Origin: Lachnospiraceae bacterium
Lineage (GTDB): Bacteria > Bacillota > Clostridia > Lachnospirales > Lachnospiraceae
DNA: 36,292 nucleotides
Assembly (NCBI GenBank): GCA_900770225.1
Contig: CAAGJU010000074.1
Span: forward strand, 1 to 36,292
Reading direction: 5' to 3'
Under the pieces are notes generated by a model. That model was given only the letters and a program-made list of their open reading frames with translations, was not told the DNA's origin and did not search any database. The position numbers and the translations under genes were made by a program. This document shows positions 8,373-15,743 of the stretch, in pieces. Every line of letters begins with the position of its first letter. Within the stretch, counting starts at the first letter, position 1.

Positions 8373-9398
8373 ATGGAAGATACAGGAAAAACTGAGAAAA
8401 CAGAAAGACCGGATGATGTTCAGAACCTGACCGGTGAGCTTAACCGCTATATGGAAAACAAGAAGATCATGGAGCCGGACACGAGTACGTCGAAGCTGGT
8501 CGAAGCTGTTTTGGACAGCTACGAGCGGTATCCGATCAGTACCAGGCTGCATGTCTCCAGCATCCTGAACCGCAATCTGATCATCGACGTCACGGAAAAG
8601 ATCCGCCAGATTCTTTTTCCGGGGTATTACGATGAGAATCGCATCCGCGGAGAATACGTGCGCTATATCGTTGGTGACAAGATCGAGTATATTCAGTACC
8701 ATCTGACCAAGCAGGTGGCAATTGCGCTCGGAACCGATGAGATGTGTGCGGACTGCAGCAAATCTGTTCTTCTGCAGCGCGCGGAGAAGATCGTGAATCA
8801 GCTCCTCGAAAAAATACCGGATCTGCGTGAGGTCCTTGCAACGGATATTCAGGCTTTCTACGACGGCGACCCTGCGGCTTACAGCTATGATGAGATCATT
8901 CTGAGCTATCCCGGTCTGATGGCGATTTCCATTTACAGGATCGCACACGAGCTCTGGCAGCTGAAGGTGCCGCTGATTCCGAGGATCATGACGGAATATG
9001 CGCATTCGCACACCGGCATTGATATTCACCCCGGCGCACAGATCGGCCGTTATTTTTTCATTGACCATGGCACGGGCATCGTCATCGGCGAGACGACGGT
9101 CATCGGCGATCATGTGAAGATCTACCAGGGCGTGACGCTCGGCGGTCTTTCGACGAGAAAGGGTCAGCAGCTCAAGGGTGTAAAACGGCATCCGACGCTC
9201 GGAAACAATGTCACGGTTTATTCCGGCACTTCGATTCTGGGCGGCGAGACAGTGATCGGCGACAACGTCACGATCGGCGGCAATACATTTGTCGTGCGCT
9301 CTGTGCCGTCAGACATGACGGCGATGGGCCGTGCACCCGAGCTCGAGTACAGGAGAGGCGGAAATCGGTCGGATGATTTTGATGACTACGTGATCTGA
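8373..9398 (+). CDS. cysE: Serine O-acetyltransferase (EpsC/CysE type)
   Basis: This 341-residue enzyme should acetylate L-serine with acetyl-CoA to give O-acetylserine, the precursor of cysteine. The C-terminal third is a left-handed hexapeptide-repeat domain with the catalytic segment DHGTGIVIGETT, and then IYQGVTLGG and the TSILGGETVIGDNVTIGGN repeats. The N-terminal half is helical and longer than in enterobacterial CysE, which is typical of the EpsC-like serine acetyltransferases of Firmicutes and Bacteroidetes. No cysteine synthase gene is adjacent. Its position after mtnA might reflect sulfur metabolism, but the 162-bp gap makes cotranscription uncertain. The ATG at 8373 has only a weak ribosome binding site. 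Confidence 0.88.
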   Translation: MEDTGKTEKTERPDDVQNLTGELNRYMENKKIMEPDTSTSKLVEAVLDSYERYPISTRLHVSSILNRNLIIDVTEKIRQILFPGYYDENRIRGEYVRYIVGDKIEYIQYHLTKQVAIALGTDEMCADCSKSVLLQRAEKIVNQLLEKIPDLREVLATDIQAFYDGDPAAYSYDEIILSYPGLMAISIYRIAHELWQLKVPLIPRIMTEYAHSHTGIDIHPGAQIGRYFFIDHGTGIVIGETTVIGDHVKIYQGVTLGGLSTRKGQQLKGVKRHPTLGNNVTVYSGTSILGGETVIGDNVTIGGNTFVVRSVPSDMTAMGRAPELEYRRGGNRSDDFDDYVI

Positions 9399-9432
9399 CT
9401 TCCGCTGAGCGTGGGATCAGTCAAATAATAAA

Positions 9433-9491
9433 CACAAATACAGTTTTCTGCGCGTGCTTCACACGCCCAAAAAACTGCCTGCGTGTCGACG
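9433..9491. repeat. Palindromic intergenic repeat, family B copy 2
   Basis: This is an inverted, partly decayed copy of the element at 5-69. CAGTTTT (9441-9447) pairs with AAAACTG (9471-9477) and GCGTG (9452-9456) pairs with CACGC (9462-9466). The outer CGTCGACACGCAGGC end is kept on the right side only. Confidence 0.7.
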
Positions 9492-9504
9492 TTTAACAAT
9501 ATAA

Positions 9505-9555
9505 CCGCACGGAAGCACACATGACAGCAATACAGTGCTTTCCGTGCGGCTTTTT
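9505..9555 (+). terminator. Strong intrinsic terminator after cysE
   Basis: CCGCACGGAA (9505-9514) pairs perfectly with TTCCGTGCGG (9540-9549). GCAC/GTGC extends the stem and a run of five T follows. The rest of the 361-bp gap to the next gene holds family B repeat copy 2, this terminator and the unit 1 promoter region. I see nothing else between 9556 and 9665. Confidence 0.8.
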
Positions 9556-9665
9556 ATGCATTGATATGTTGCGTGCTGCAGAATACAGATGCCGAATCAT
9601 GTCGGGATCCGTGATGTGAGAGCTGTTCTGGGACAGATGCGGTCTGTGTGTTGATTTGGATGAAA

Positions 9666-9687
9666 GATTGTGTGGTTTCGTGTGAGA
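9666..9687 (+). promoter_or_regulatory. Candidate operator, forward copy
   Basis: A 22-bp stretch with GTGTG at 9670-9674 and again at 9680-9684 ends 2 bp before the -35 box. Its reverse complement matches 18 of 22 positions at 13261-13282, upstream of the second BMC promoter. The DeoR protein at the operon end is the obvious candidate binder. That assignment is inference. Confidence 0.5.
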
Positions 9688-9689
9688 TG

Positions 9690-9718
9690 TTGACAATTTG
9701 CATGCCGCATCCTATACT
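9690..9718 (+). promoter_or_regulatory. Sigma-A promoter of BMC unit 1
   Basis: TTGACA (9690-9695), a 17-bp spacer, then TATACT (9713-9718), 41 bp before the first gene. The -35 box is perfect and the -10 box matches 5 of 6. Confidence 0.8.
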
Positions 9719-9759
9719 GAAAAAGGTCTGATATTGTTGGACGGGAGGCTTTATTTTTT

Positions 9760-10233
9760 ATGGATGAGAACAGACTGGCAGAGAATATCGTGAGTCAGAT
9801 CAGGGGCTCGGTCTCCCTCAGTACGGCGAAAAAGCTGATGGAGCGCGTGGAAGATTATGCGCGCAGCAAGGGTATGGCGTGTGTGATCGCTGTGGATGAC
9901 GCACATGGCAATCCGGTGGCTGTCCATGTCATGGAAGATGCTTTTCTGGTGAGCTATGAGGTGGCGACGCAGAAGGCGTATACGGCTGTTGCCGTAAAAA
10001 TGCCCACGACGGAGGTGCATAAGCTTGTGCAGCCGGGCGGTACTTTTTACGGACTGGAATCCATGGAGCGCGGACGGATCATCGGCTTCGGTGGCGGTGT
10101 TCCGCTGAAGATCGGCAATAAGGTCGTCGGCGGCCTCGGTGTGAGCGGCGGCACCGGAGAACAGGATGCCGATATTGCGGAATACGGTGAGCGCATTTTC
10201 CGTGAGATGACAGGACAGACAGCCGAAAAGTAA
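9760..10233 (+). CDS. GlcG/HbpS-family protein (PduO C-terminal domain homologue)
   Basis: This 157-residue protein has the GlcG/HbpS (DUF336) fold, the domain fused to the C-terminus of PduO in enteric propanediol loci and known in some members to bind haem or cobalamin. The family signature is the glycine-rich region RIIGFGGGVPL followed by VVGGLGVSGGTGEQDADIA near residues 107-145. Here it stands alone, immediately before a separate adenosyltransferase gene, so PduO is split. The N-terminal segment NRLAENIVSQIRG could form an amphipathic helix resembling BMC targeting peptides, but this is weak. GGGAGG at 9743-9748 precedes the ATG by 11 bases. It is the first gene after the unit 1 promoter. 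Confidence 0.85.
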   Translation: MDENRLAENIVSQIRGSVSLSTAKKLMERVEDYARSKGMACVIAVDDAHGNPVAVHVMEDAFLVSYEVATQKAYTAVAVKMPTTEVHKLVQPGGTFYGLESMERGRIIGFGGGVPLKIGNKVVGGLGVSGGTGEQDADIAEYGERIFREMTGQTAEK

Positions 10234-10262
10234 GAAGGAAATGTGCTGAAGGACAGCAGAGA

Positions 10263-10844
10263 ATGAAGGTATACACAAAGAACGGGGACAACGGCAGAAC
10301 CCAGCTGCTGAACGGCCAGAGTGTTCTGAAGACAGACGACAGGATCGAGCTTCTCGGAACTATTGATGAGCTGAACAGCCATATTGGACTTGCGAAGGTT
10401 TTGTCGGAGGATGATCTCCGGGTTCAGCTGACGCATATTCAGAAGACACTGATGCATATCATGTCCGGCATTGCGGCCCCGCTGAAGAAGGAATTCCGCT
10501 TCGATGAGAAGGAAACGGAGCAGCTGGAGGCGTGGATCGATCATATGGAAGATTCTTTCCCACGGCCGCAGGATTTCGTTCTTTACGGTGGATGTGAGGA
10601 ATCGGCGAGACTGGATGTGGCGAGAGCTATTGCAAGACGCGCCGAGCGGCGTTTCCGCGTCGTGGCACAGAAGTATGTGGCAGACAAAAAAGCCATGCAG
10701 TACATGAACCGCCTGTCGGATTTTCTGTATGTCGCAGCACGTTACGCTGATTATCAGGCGGACAATATTCGCAGCGAGGGTGTGCGACAGGAAGTTATCC
10801 GTGATGTCATGAAAAACAGCGGCAGACGGAAGATCGAGAACTGA
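10263..10844 (+). CDS. pduO: ATP:cob(I)alamin adenosyltransferase, PduO N-terminal type
   Basis: This 193-residue protein should make adenosylcobalamin from ATP and cob(I)alamin. Family motifs are present: the N-terminal KVYTKNGDNGRTQLL nucleotide-binding loop, DRIELLGTIDELNSHIG, and near the C-terminus the helix ARAIARRAERR with conserved arginines, then MNRLSDFLYVAARYAD. The length fits a stand-alone PduO-type enzyme without the C-terminal DUF336 domain, which is encoded by the gene before it. No cobalamin-dependent enzyme is encoded in this window, so its client must be elsewhere or the role is different. A possible ribosome binding site AGGA lies 9 bases before the ATG. Confidence 0.9.
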   Translation: MKVYTKNGDNGRTQLLNGQSVLKTDDRIELLGTIDELNSHIGLAKVLSEDDLRVQLTHIQKTLMHIMSGIAAPLKKEFRFDEKETEQLEAWIDHMEDSFPRPQDFVLYGGCEESARLDVARAIARRAERRFRVVAQKYVADKKAMQYMNRLSDFLYVAARYADYQADNIRSEGVRQEVIRDVMKNSGRRKIEN

Positions 10845-10846
10845 TA

Positions 10847-11578
10847 ATGAAGGTATACAGACTGGCCGATCTGACGGTCGGCGTTGATACGGAGCAGGCG
10901 GCCGCAGAGCTCTCCACTTATATACAGAAACAGATGGAGCCTTATCGGACAGAAGAGCCGGGCAGAGGACGTCCTGATATCATCGTGAGGCTGACGCCGG
11001 AGATGATCGATGAAGAGAGACGTCTGGAGGGAACACAGATTCCCGACGAATACCTTGCCTCTATCGCAGTCTACCGGGCATTTTGTGAGCAGGCCCTGTA
11101 CCGGGACGTGCTCTTTTTTCATTCTTCGGCAGTGGCTCTGGACGGAAAAGCCTATCTTTTTTCCGGACCTTCCGGGTCGGGGAAATCCACACATGCAACG
11201 ATGTGGAAGAAGGCTTTCGGCGATGCGGCCCTGATCGTCAATGATGACAAGCCGCTGATCCGTTTTCTGAGTGATCACGTATATGTATACGGAACGCCCT
11301 GGGACGGTAAATTCCATCGAAATGTGAATATCCGCATGCCGGTACAGGCTGTCTGCTTTATCGGCAAGGCGGAACGGACGGAAATACACAGGATTTCGTG
11401 GCGGGAAGCACGGGAACTGACAGCGGACCAGTCTTTCCGGGCGGCCGGATATGAGCACAGGACGCAGGAAAACGGTCTGATCAACATGCTGATCAACCGG
11501 GTGCCGGTTTACCGGATGCAGTGCCCGATTTCGACCCGGGCGGCCATCATGGCGCACGATGTCATGAGCCGCGGCTGA
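10847..11578 (+). CDS. HPr-kinase/PEPCK-like P-loop protein
   Basis: This 243-residue protein resembles the C-terminal catalytic domain of HPr kinase/phosphorylase and related PEP-carboxykinase-like P-loop proteins. A Walker A loop GPSGSGKST lies at residues 107-115, preceded by FFHSSAVALDG with a histidine typical of this fold. An acidic NDDKPLI segment near residue 133 may serve as Walker B. It lacks the HprK N-terminal domain. The actual substrate is unknown: it may phosphorylate a protein or a small molecule. It starts 2 bases after pduO stops, so it belongs to the same operon. Such a gene is not a standard BMC component. Family assignment is fairly secure, function is not. Confidence 0.6.
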   Translation: MKVYRLADLTVGVDTEQAAAELSTYIQKQMEPYRTEEPGRGRPDIIVRLTPEMIDEERRLEGTQIPDEYLASIAVYRAFCEQALYRDVLFFHSSAVALDGKAYLFSGPSGSGKSTHATMWKKAFGDAALIVNDDKPLIRFLSDHVYVYGTPWDGKFHRNVNIRMPVQAVCFIGKAERTEIHRISWREARELTADQSFRAAGYEHRTQENGLINMLINRVPVYRMQCPISTRAAIMAHDVMSRG

Positions 11579-11597
11579 CAGGAGGAACAGCAGGATC

Positions 11598-12371
11598 ATG
11601 TATACATGCGATATGCATACACATACCATAGCGAGCGGTCACGGGACGAGTGCCACGATCGCGGAGATGGCAAAGGCAGCCGCCGCAAAAGGCATGACGA
11701 TCCTGGGCATTACAGATCACGGTCCGGGAACGGTGGCGGCAGGGACAACGTCTTATTTCCGCGGCATCTCCAAATCAGCAAGGCTTCGTTCCGGCATCCG
11801 GGTCTGCCTCGGAGCGGAATCCAATATCATGGATTATGACGGGCGGCTGGATCTGCCGGATGATATCCTTCAGGATCTTGATTACGTGATCGCGAGCATC
11901 CACTACGGATGCCTGAAGCCGGGAAGCCGGGAAGCCAATACGCGGGCCTATGCGCTCGCCATGCGCCATCCCTGTGTAAAAATAATCGGACATCCGGACG
12001 ACACACGTTATCCTCTGGACTATGACCGCCTGGCGGAAGCGGCCGGTGAGTACGGCGTCGCACTCGAGGTAAACAACGCCTCCCTTGCGCCGGACGGATG
12101 GCGGGGCGATGTGCGGCCGAACATTCTGGCCATGCTGAAGGCGTGCAGGGAGAAAAAGGTACCTGTGATTCTTTCCAGCGACAGCCACGGACCGGCGCAT
12201 ATCGGAGACTTTACCTATGCGGAGAGAATTGTCGAAGAGGTGAATTTCCCCCGCAGCCTGATCCTCAATGCAGACCCGGCGCACATGCTGGATTTCCTCG
12301 GCGTCGGTGAGGCGGACCGGAAGGTGCCGCGCTACAGGGATCCTTTTGAAGAGACACACTACATTCCGTGA
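11598..12371 (+). CDS. PHP-domain phosphoesterase (YcdX-like)
   Basis: This 257-residue protein contains the metal-binding motifs of the PHP superfamily: DMHTHT at residues 5-10, ITDHGPG near 36-42, a glutamate in LGAESNIMD, SIHYG, a histidine in IIGHPDDTRY and SSDSHGPAHIG near 195-205. YcdX-like members are trinuclear zinc phosphatases, while other members hydrolyse histidinol phosphate or other phosphoesters. Here it lies 19 bases after the HPr-kinase-like gene and 31 before a shell gene, so it is cotranscribed with BMC components. A kinase-like and a phosphatase-like gene side by side suggests they may act on the same substrate, but that is inference. Confidence 0.75.
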   Translation: MYTCDMHTHTIASGHGTSATIAEMAKAAAAKGMTILGITDHGPGTVAAGTTSYFRGISKSARLRSGIRVCLGAESNIMDYDGRLDLPDDILQDLDYVIASIHYGCLKPGSREANTRAYALAMRHPCVKIIGHPDDTRYPLDYDRLAEAAGEYGVALEVNNASLAPDGWRGDVRPNILAMLKACREKKVPVILSSDSHGPAHIGDFTYAERIVEEVNFPRSLILNADPAHMLDFLGVGEADRKVPRYRDPFEETHYIP

Positions 12372-12402
12372 GTGCTATTTGCAGAATGAACAGGAGACGA
12401 CA

Positions 12403-12780
12403 ATGGGATATACGGATCATATGACGCCGGAGACCAAGCAGCGGATCATCCAGGAGCTTGTACCCGGCAAACAGATCACACTCGCACATGTGATCGCCGG
12501 ACCGGTGCCGGAGATGTACACGAAGCTGGGCCTGGATCCGACAGTGGATTACGGCAATGCGGCGATCGGTATCATGACGGTCACCCCCTGCGAGACGGCC
12601 ATCATCATGGGCGATATCGCTTCCAAGTCCGCCGGCATCCAGCTGGGTTTCGTCGATCGTTTTTCAGGAACCCTGATCATCACGGGAACGGTGTCTGAGG
12701 TGGAAGCCGCCATTCGCGCTGTTCTGGACTATGTGGAGGGTGAGCTTGGATACAGCTGTGTACCGCTCACAAAGACCTGA
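12403..12780 (+). CDS. eutS: BMC shell protein, EutS/PduU type
   Basis: This 125-residue protein is a circularly permuted BMC-domain hexamer subunit. The N-terminal RIIQELVPGKQITLAHVIAG is the hallmark of EutS/PduU, where it forms a beta barrel over one face of the hexamer. The BMC core follows (AAIGIMTVTPCETAIIMGD and GFVDRFSGTLIITG). It forms part of the protein shell. The start is the ATG at 12403 with AGGAG 6 bases upstream; an upstream in-frame extension has no support. It overlaps eutP by one base. In propanediol and ethanolamine loci this pair is also found together. Confidence 0.92.
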   Translation: MGYTDHMTPETKQRIIQELVPGKQITLAHVIAGPVPEMYTKLGLDPTVDYGNAAIGIMTVTPCETAIIMGDIASKSAGIQLGFVDRFSGTLIITGTVSEVEAAIRAVLDYVEGELGYSCVPLTKT

Positions 12781-13259
12781 TGAGAAAAATAGCCCTGATG
12801 GGCCGGAGCGAAGCGGGAAAAACGACTCTGACGCAGGCACTGAAAGGTGAGAAGATCGCATACCACAAGACGCAGTACGTCAATCACTTTGATGTGATCA
12901 TTGATACGCCGGGTGAATATGCGCAGACGAAATGGCTGGGACACGCGCTGGCCATGTTTACCTATGAGGCGGACGTTGTAGGGCTCCTGCTGTCGTCGAC
13001 GGAACCGTTTACGCTTTTTCCACCGGGGTGTACATCGGCATGCAACCGGGAGGTTGTCGGGATCGTGACGAAGATCCACCATCCTTACGCCAATGTGCGG
13101 AGAGCTGAGGGCTGGCTGCGACTGGCCGGGTGCCGGAAGATATTTTTTGTCGATTCAAAGACCGGGGAAGGCGTCGCCGATATTCTTGAATATCTGAGGG
13201 AGCCGGGCGATGTCATGCCATGGGAGAGGACCACAGCCAGATCCGCGAACCCCACATAA
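12780..13259 (+). CDS. eutP: EutP/PduV-family small GTPase-like protein
   Basis: This 159-residue P-loop protein has a Walker A loop GRSEAGKTTL at residues 8-17 and a DTPGEYAQ switch-like motif near residues 41-48. An ADVVGLLLSSTEP strand and a GIVTKIH segment stand where the NKXD box would be; the exact N-K-x-D is not seen, as is usual for EutP/PduV. PduV has been linked to microcompartment placement in the cell, and EutP has been reported as an acetate kinase, so the biochemical role is not settled. Its start overlaps the shell gene's stop by one base. It is the last gene before the second promoter. Confidence 0.85.
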   Translation: MRKIALMGRSEAGKTTLTQALKGEKIAYHKTQYVNHFDVIIDTPGEYAQTKWLGHALAMFTYEADVVGLLLSSTEPFTLFPPGCTSACNREVVGIVTKIHHPYANVRRAEGWLRLAGCRKIFFVDSKTGEGVADILEYLREPGDVMPWERTTARSANPT

Positions 13260-13260
13260 T

Positions 13261-13286
13261 TCTCACACAAAACAACACAAAACAAC
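13261..13286 (-). promoter_or_regulatory. Candidate operator, reverse copy, with 10-bp direct repeat
   Basis: ACACAAAACA occurs twice in exact tandem (13265-13274, 13275-13284), one helical turn apart, ending about 10 bp before the -35 box. Positions 13261-13282 match the reverse complement of 9666-9687 at 18 of 22 bases. Direct repeats are typical DeoR-family binding sites. Confidence 0.5.
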
Positions 13287-13295
13287 GCCAATCTA

Positions 13296-13324
13296 TTGAC
13301 AGAATGCATACCTACTTCTATAAT
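13296..13324 (+). promoter_or_regulatory. Consensus sigma-A promoter of BMC unit 2
   Basis: Perfect TTGACA (13296-13301), a 17-bp spacer and perfect TATAAT (13319-13324). The leader is about 115 nt before the aldolase start. A fully consensus promoter fits high expression, with control by a repressor. Confidence 0.9.
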
Positions 13325-13445
13325 GACAACAGGATTTGCACCAGAAGATCCATGGATCCACATGCCCGTTCTGCCGCAGGAGACAGGGCGGATTACAATG
13401 AGATGCAGCAGAAACATGAACCAATAAATCAAGGAGGAGCATCAA

Positions 13446-14288
13446 ATGGCAGTAAATGAGTTTGAAATCAAGAAACAGATCTGCGACATCGGCAAGAGAA
13501 TCTACAACCGTAACATGGTAGCAGCAAACGATGGCAACATTTCTGTAAAGCTGGATGATCATACCTTCCTTTGCACACCGACCGGTGTATCAAAGGGATT
13601 TATGACACCTGAGTACATCTGCAAGGTTAACGAGAAGGGTGAAGTAATCCAGGCTAACCCGGGATTCAGACCTTCATCGGAGATCAAGATGCATATGCGC
13701 GTATATGAGAAGAGACCTGACGTAGGATCTGTTGTTCATGCTCATCCGGTATATGCTACATCTTTCGCTATCGCAGGCATCCCGCTGACACAGCCGATCA
13801 TGCCGGAAGCTGTTATCGCTCTCGGATGCGTACCGATCGCTCCTTACGGAACACCTTCCACCAATGAGATCCCGGATGCGGTTGAGAAATATCTTCCTTA
13901 TTTCGACGCTGTACTTCTGGAGAGCCACGGCGCACTCACCTATTCCACAGATCTGCTTTCCGCATATATGAAGATGGAGTCCGTTGAGTTCTACGCACAG
14001 CTGCTGTATCAGAGCAAACAGCTCGGCGGCCCGAAGGAATTCGACAAGGCAACTGTTCAGAGACTGTATGAGATCCGTCGTAAGATGGGCCTTCCGGGCA
14101 AGCATCCGGCAAACCTCTGCCAGAACAAGGGCTCACTGAACTGCCATAACTGCGGCGGCTGCGAGAGCGACGGCCTTGGCCAGCACACAGGTTCCACCTA
14201 TGCACACGGCGCTGAGAACAATTCCGTGAGCGCTGATCAGGTTGCTGAGATCACAAGAAAAGTTATGGAACAGCTGGGAATGAACTGA
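13446..14288 (+). CDS. BMC class II sugar-phosphate aldolase (FucA/RhaD/DrdA-like)
   Basis: This 280-residue enzyme should cleave a ketose-1-phosphate to DHAP and an aldehyde. Catalytic-zinc and base residues of the FucA/AraD family are visible: Glu79 in SSEIKMH, His98 and His100 in HAHP, and His161 in ESHGAL. The fuculose-phosphate aldolase type core ends near residue 220. An extension follows with four cysteines (225, 233, 236, 239; C-x7-C-x2-C-x2-C) and a Gly/Ser-rich linker. The final amphipathic helix (SADQVAEITRKVMEQLG) looks like a BMC encapsulation peptide. AAGGAGG lies 8 bases before the ATG. It is the first gene of unit 2, so it is probably the signature enzyme. L-fuculose- or L-rhamnulose-1-phosphate, 5-deoxyribulose-1-phosphate or methylthioribulose-1-phosphate are possible substrates. 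Confidence 0.9.
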   Translation: MAVNEFEIKKQICDIGKRIYNRNMVAANDGNISVKLDDHTFLCTPTGVSKGFMTPEYICKVNEKGEVIQANPGFRPSSEIKMHMRVYEKRPDVGSVVHAHPVYATSFAIAGIPLTQPIMPEAVIALGCVPIAPYGTPSTNEIPDAVEKYLPYFDAVLLESHGALTYSTDLLSAYMKMESVEFYAQLLYQSKQLGGPKEFDKATVQRLYEIRRKMGLPGKHPANLCQNKGSLNCHNCGGCESDGLGQHTGSTYAHGAENNSVSADQVAEITRKVMEQLGMN

Positions 14289-14335
14289 TCAGAAACTGAT
14301 CAGCTGTGAAAATTCAACTGAAGGAGGATTTCATC

Positions 14336-15727
14336 GTGCCAGTTGATGAAAGCATGGTACAGAGCGTCGTTCGTGAAGTCATGGCGAAGATGAGCATCAA
14401 TGATTCCCCGAAGGGAAAACACGGTATCTTCGCAGATATGAATGATGCGATCGCAGCGGCTAAGAAATCGGAACAGATCGTCCGCAATATGTCGCTGGAT
14501 CAGAGAGAAAAAGTTATTCAGGTTATGCGCCGCAGGATCCATCAGGAAGCAGAAGTGATGGCCCGCATGGCGGTTGATGAGACCGGAATGGGCAATGTCG
14601 GCCACAAGATCCTCAAGAATCATCTCTGCGCTGACAAGATTCCGGGAACCGAAGATATTACGACAGAAGCTTATTCAGGTGACCGTGGACTGACGCTCGT
14701 AGAAGAGGGACCGTTCGGTGTTATCGGCGCCATCACGCCCTGCACCAATCCGCAGGAGACCATCTTCTGCAATACGATCGGTATGTTCGCTGCAGGCAAC
14801 ACCGTTGTTTTCAACCCGCATCCGCAGGCTGTAAAGACAACGATCTATGCCATCAATATGATGAATGAGTGCTCACTCGAGGCAGGCGGCCCTGACAACA
14901 TCGCCGTTACCGTTGAGAAGCCCACACTCCAGACAAGCGGTATCATGATGAAACATCCTGATATCAGCCTTCTGGTAGCGACCGGCGGCCCGGGCGTTGT
15001 TACCGCGGTTCTTTCCTCCGGTAAGAGAGGCATCGGCGCAGGCGCCGGCAATCCTCCGGCACTCGTTGATGAGACTGCTGATATCCGCAAGGCAGCTGAG
15101 GATATCGTCAACGGATGTACCTTTGATAACAACCTCCCCTGCATCGCAGAGAAGGAAATCGTAGCGGTACAGTCCATTGTCGATGAGCTTCTTCATTACA
15201 TGGTGACGGAGCAGGGATGCTACCTGGCTTCCAAGGAAGAGCAGGATGCACTGATCCGTACCGTTATGGATGAGAAGGGCAAGCTGAACCGTAAGTGCGT
15301 AGGCCGTGATGCGAGAACACTTCTTGCAAAGATCGGTGTCAACGTAGGACCGGATATCCGCTGCATCACATTCATCGGCGAGAAGGAGAATCCGCTGATC
15401 GCCACAGAGCTGATGATGCCGATCCTCGGTATCGTACCGGCTGCGGATTTTGATGATGCACTTGAGAAATGCGTATGGCTTGAGCATGGCAACCGTCATT
15501 CCGCACATATCCATTCTCATGATGTCGTACGTATCACCAAGTACGCAAAAGCAATGGATACGGCCATTCTGGTCAAGAACGGACCGAGCTATGCTTCACT
15601 CGGATACGGCGGTGAAGGATTTGCAACCTTTACGATCGCTTCCAGAACCGGTGAAGGCCTTACAAGCGCAAGAACATTTACGAAGAGAAGACGCTGCGTA
15701 ATGGTAGACAGCCTCTGCATCCGGTAA
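14336..15727 (+). CDS. pduP: CoA-acylating aldehyde dehydrogenase, PduP/EutE type
   Basis: This 463-residue enzyme oxidises an aldehyde to the acyl-CoA with NAD+ in the microcompartment lumen. The catalytic cysteine is at about residue 269 in the diagnostic FDNNLPCIAEK motif. The AITPCTNPQETIF and GGPGVV segments also fit the PduP/EutE family. I place the start at GTG 14336, because AAGGAGG (14321-14327) lies exactly 8 bases before it; the GTG 30 bases upstream has no ribosome binding site. The N-terminus (VDESMVQSVVREVMAKM) is an amphipathic encapsulation helix followed by a short linker. It is 47 bases after the aldolase and feeds its acyl-CoA to PduL. Confidence 0.93.
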   Translation: MPVDESMVQSVVREVMAKMSINDSPKGKHGIFADMNDAIAAAKKSEQIVRNMSLDQREKVIQVMRRRIHQEAEVMARMAVDETGMGNVGHKILKNHLCADKIPGTEDITTEAYSGDRGLTLVEEGPFGVIGAITPCTNPQETIFCNTIGMFAAGNTVVFNPHPQAVKTTIYAINMMNECSLEAGGPDNIAVTVEKPTLQTSGIMMKHPDISLLVATGGPGVVTAVLSSGKRGIGAGAGNPPALVDETADIRKAAEDIVNGCTFDNNLPCIAEKEIVAVQSIVDELLHYMVTEQGCYLASKEEQDALIRTVMDEKGKLNRKCVGRDARTLLAKIGVNVGPDIRCITFIGEKENPLIATELMMPILGIVPAADFDDALEKCVWLEHGNRHSAHIHSHDVVRITKYAKAMDTAILVKNGPSYASLGYGGEGFATFTIASRTGEGLTSARTFTKRRRCVMVDSLCIR

Positions 15728-15743
15728 CGGAAAGGAGAAAGAC

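Noticed and set aside
9556..9665. Possible cobalamin riboswitch before the PduO unit
   Set aside because: No B12-box-like sequence was recognised and the space before the promoter is short.
12268..12402. N-terminally extended EutS from an upstream in-frame start
   Set aside because: It would overlap the PHP gene by about 100 bases and add residues unlike the family; ATG 12403 has a good ribosome binding site.
14306..14335. GTG at 14306 as start of the aldehyde dehydrogenase
   Set aside because: The AAGGAGG at 14321-14327 lies after it and is correctly spaced for GTG 14336.
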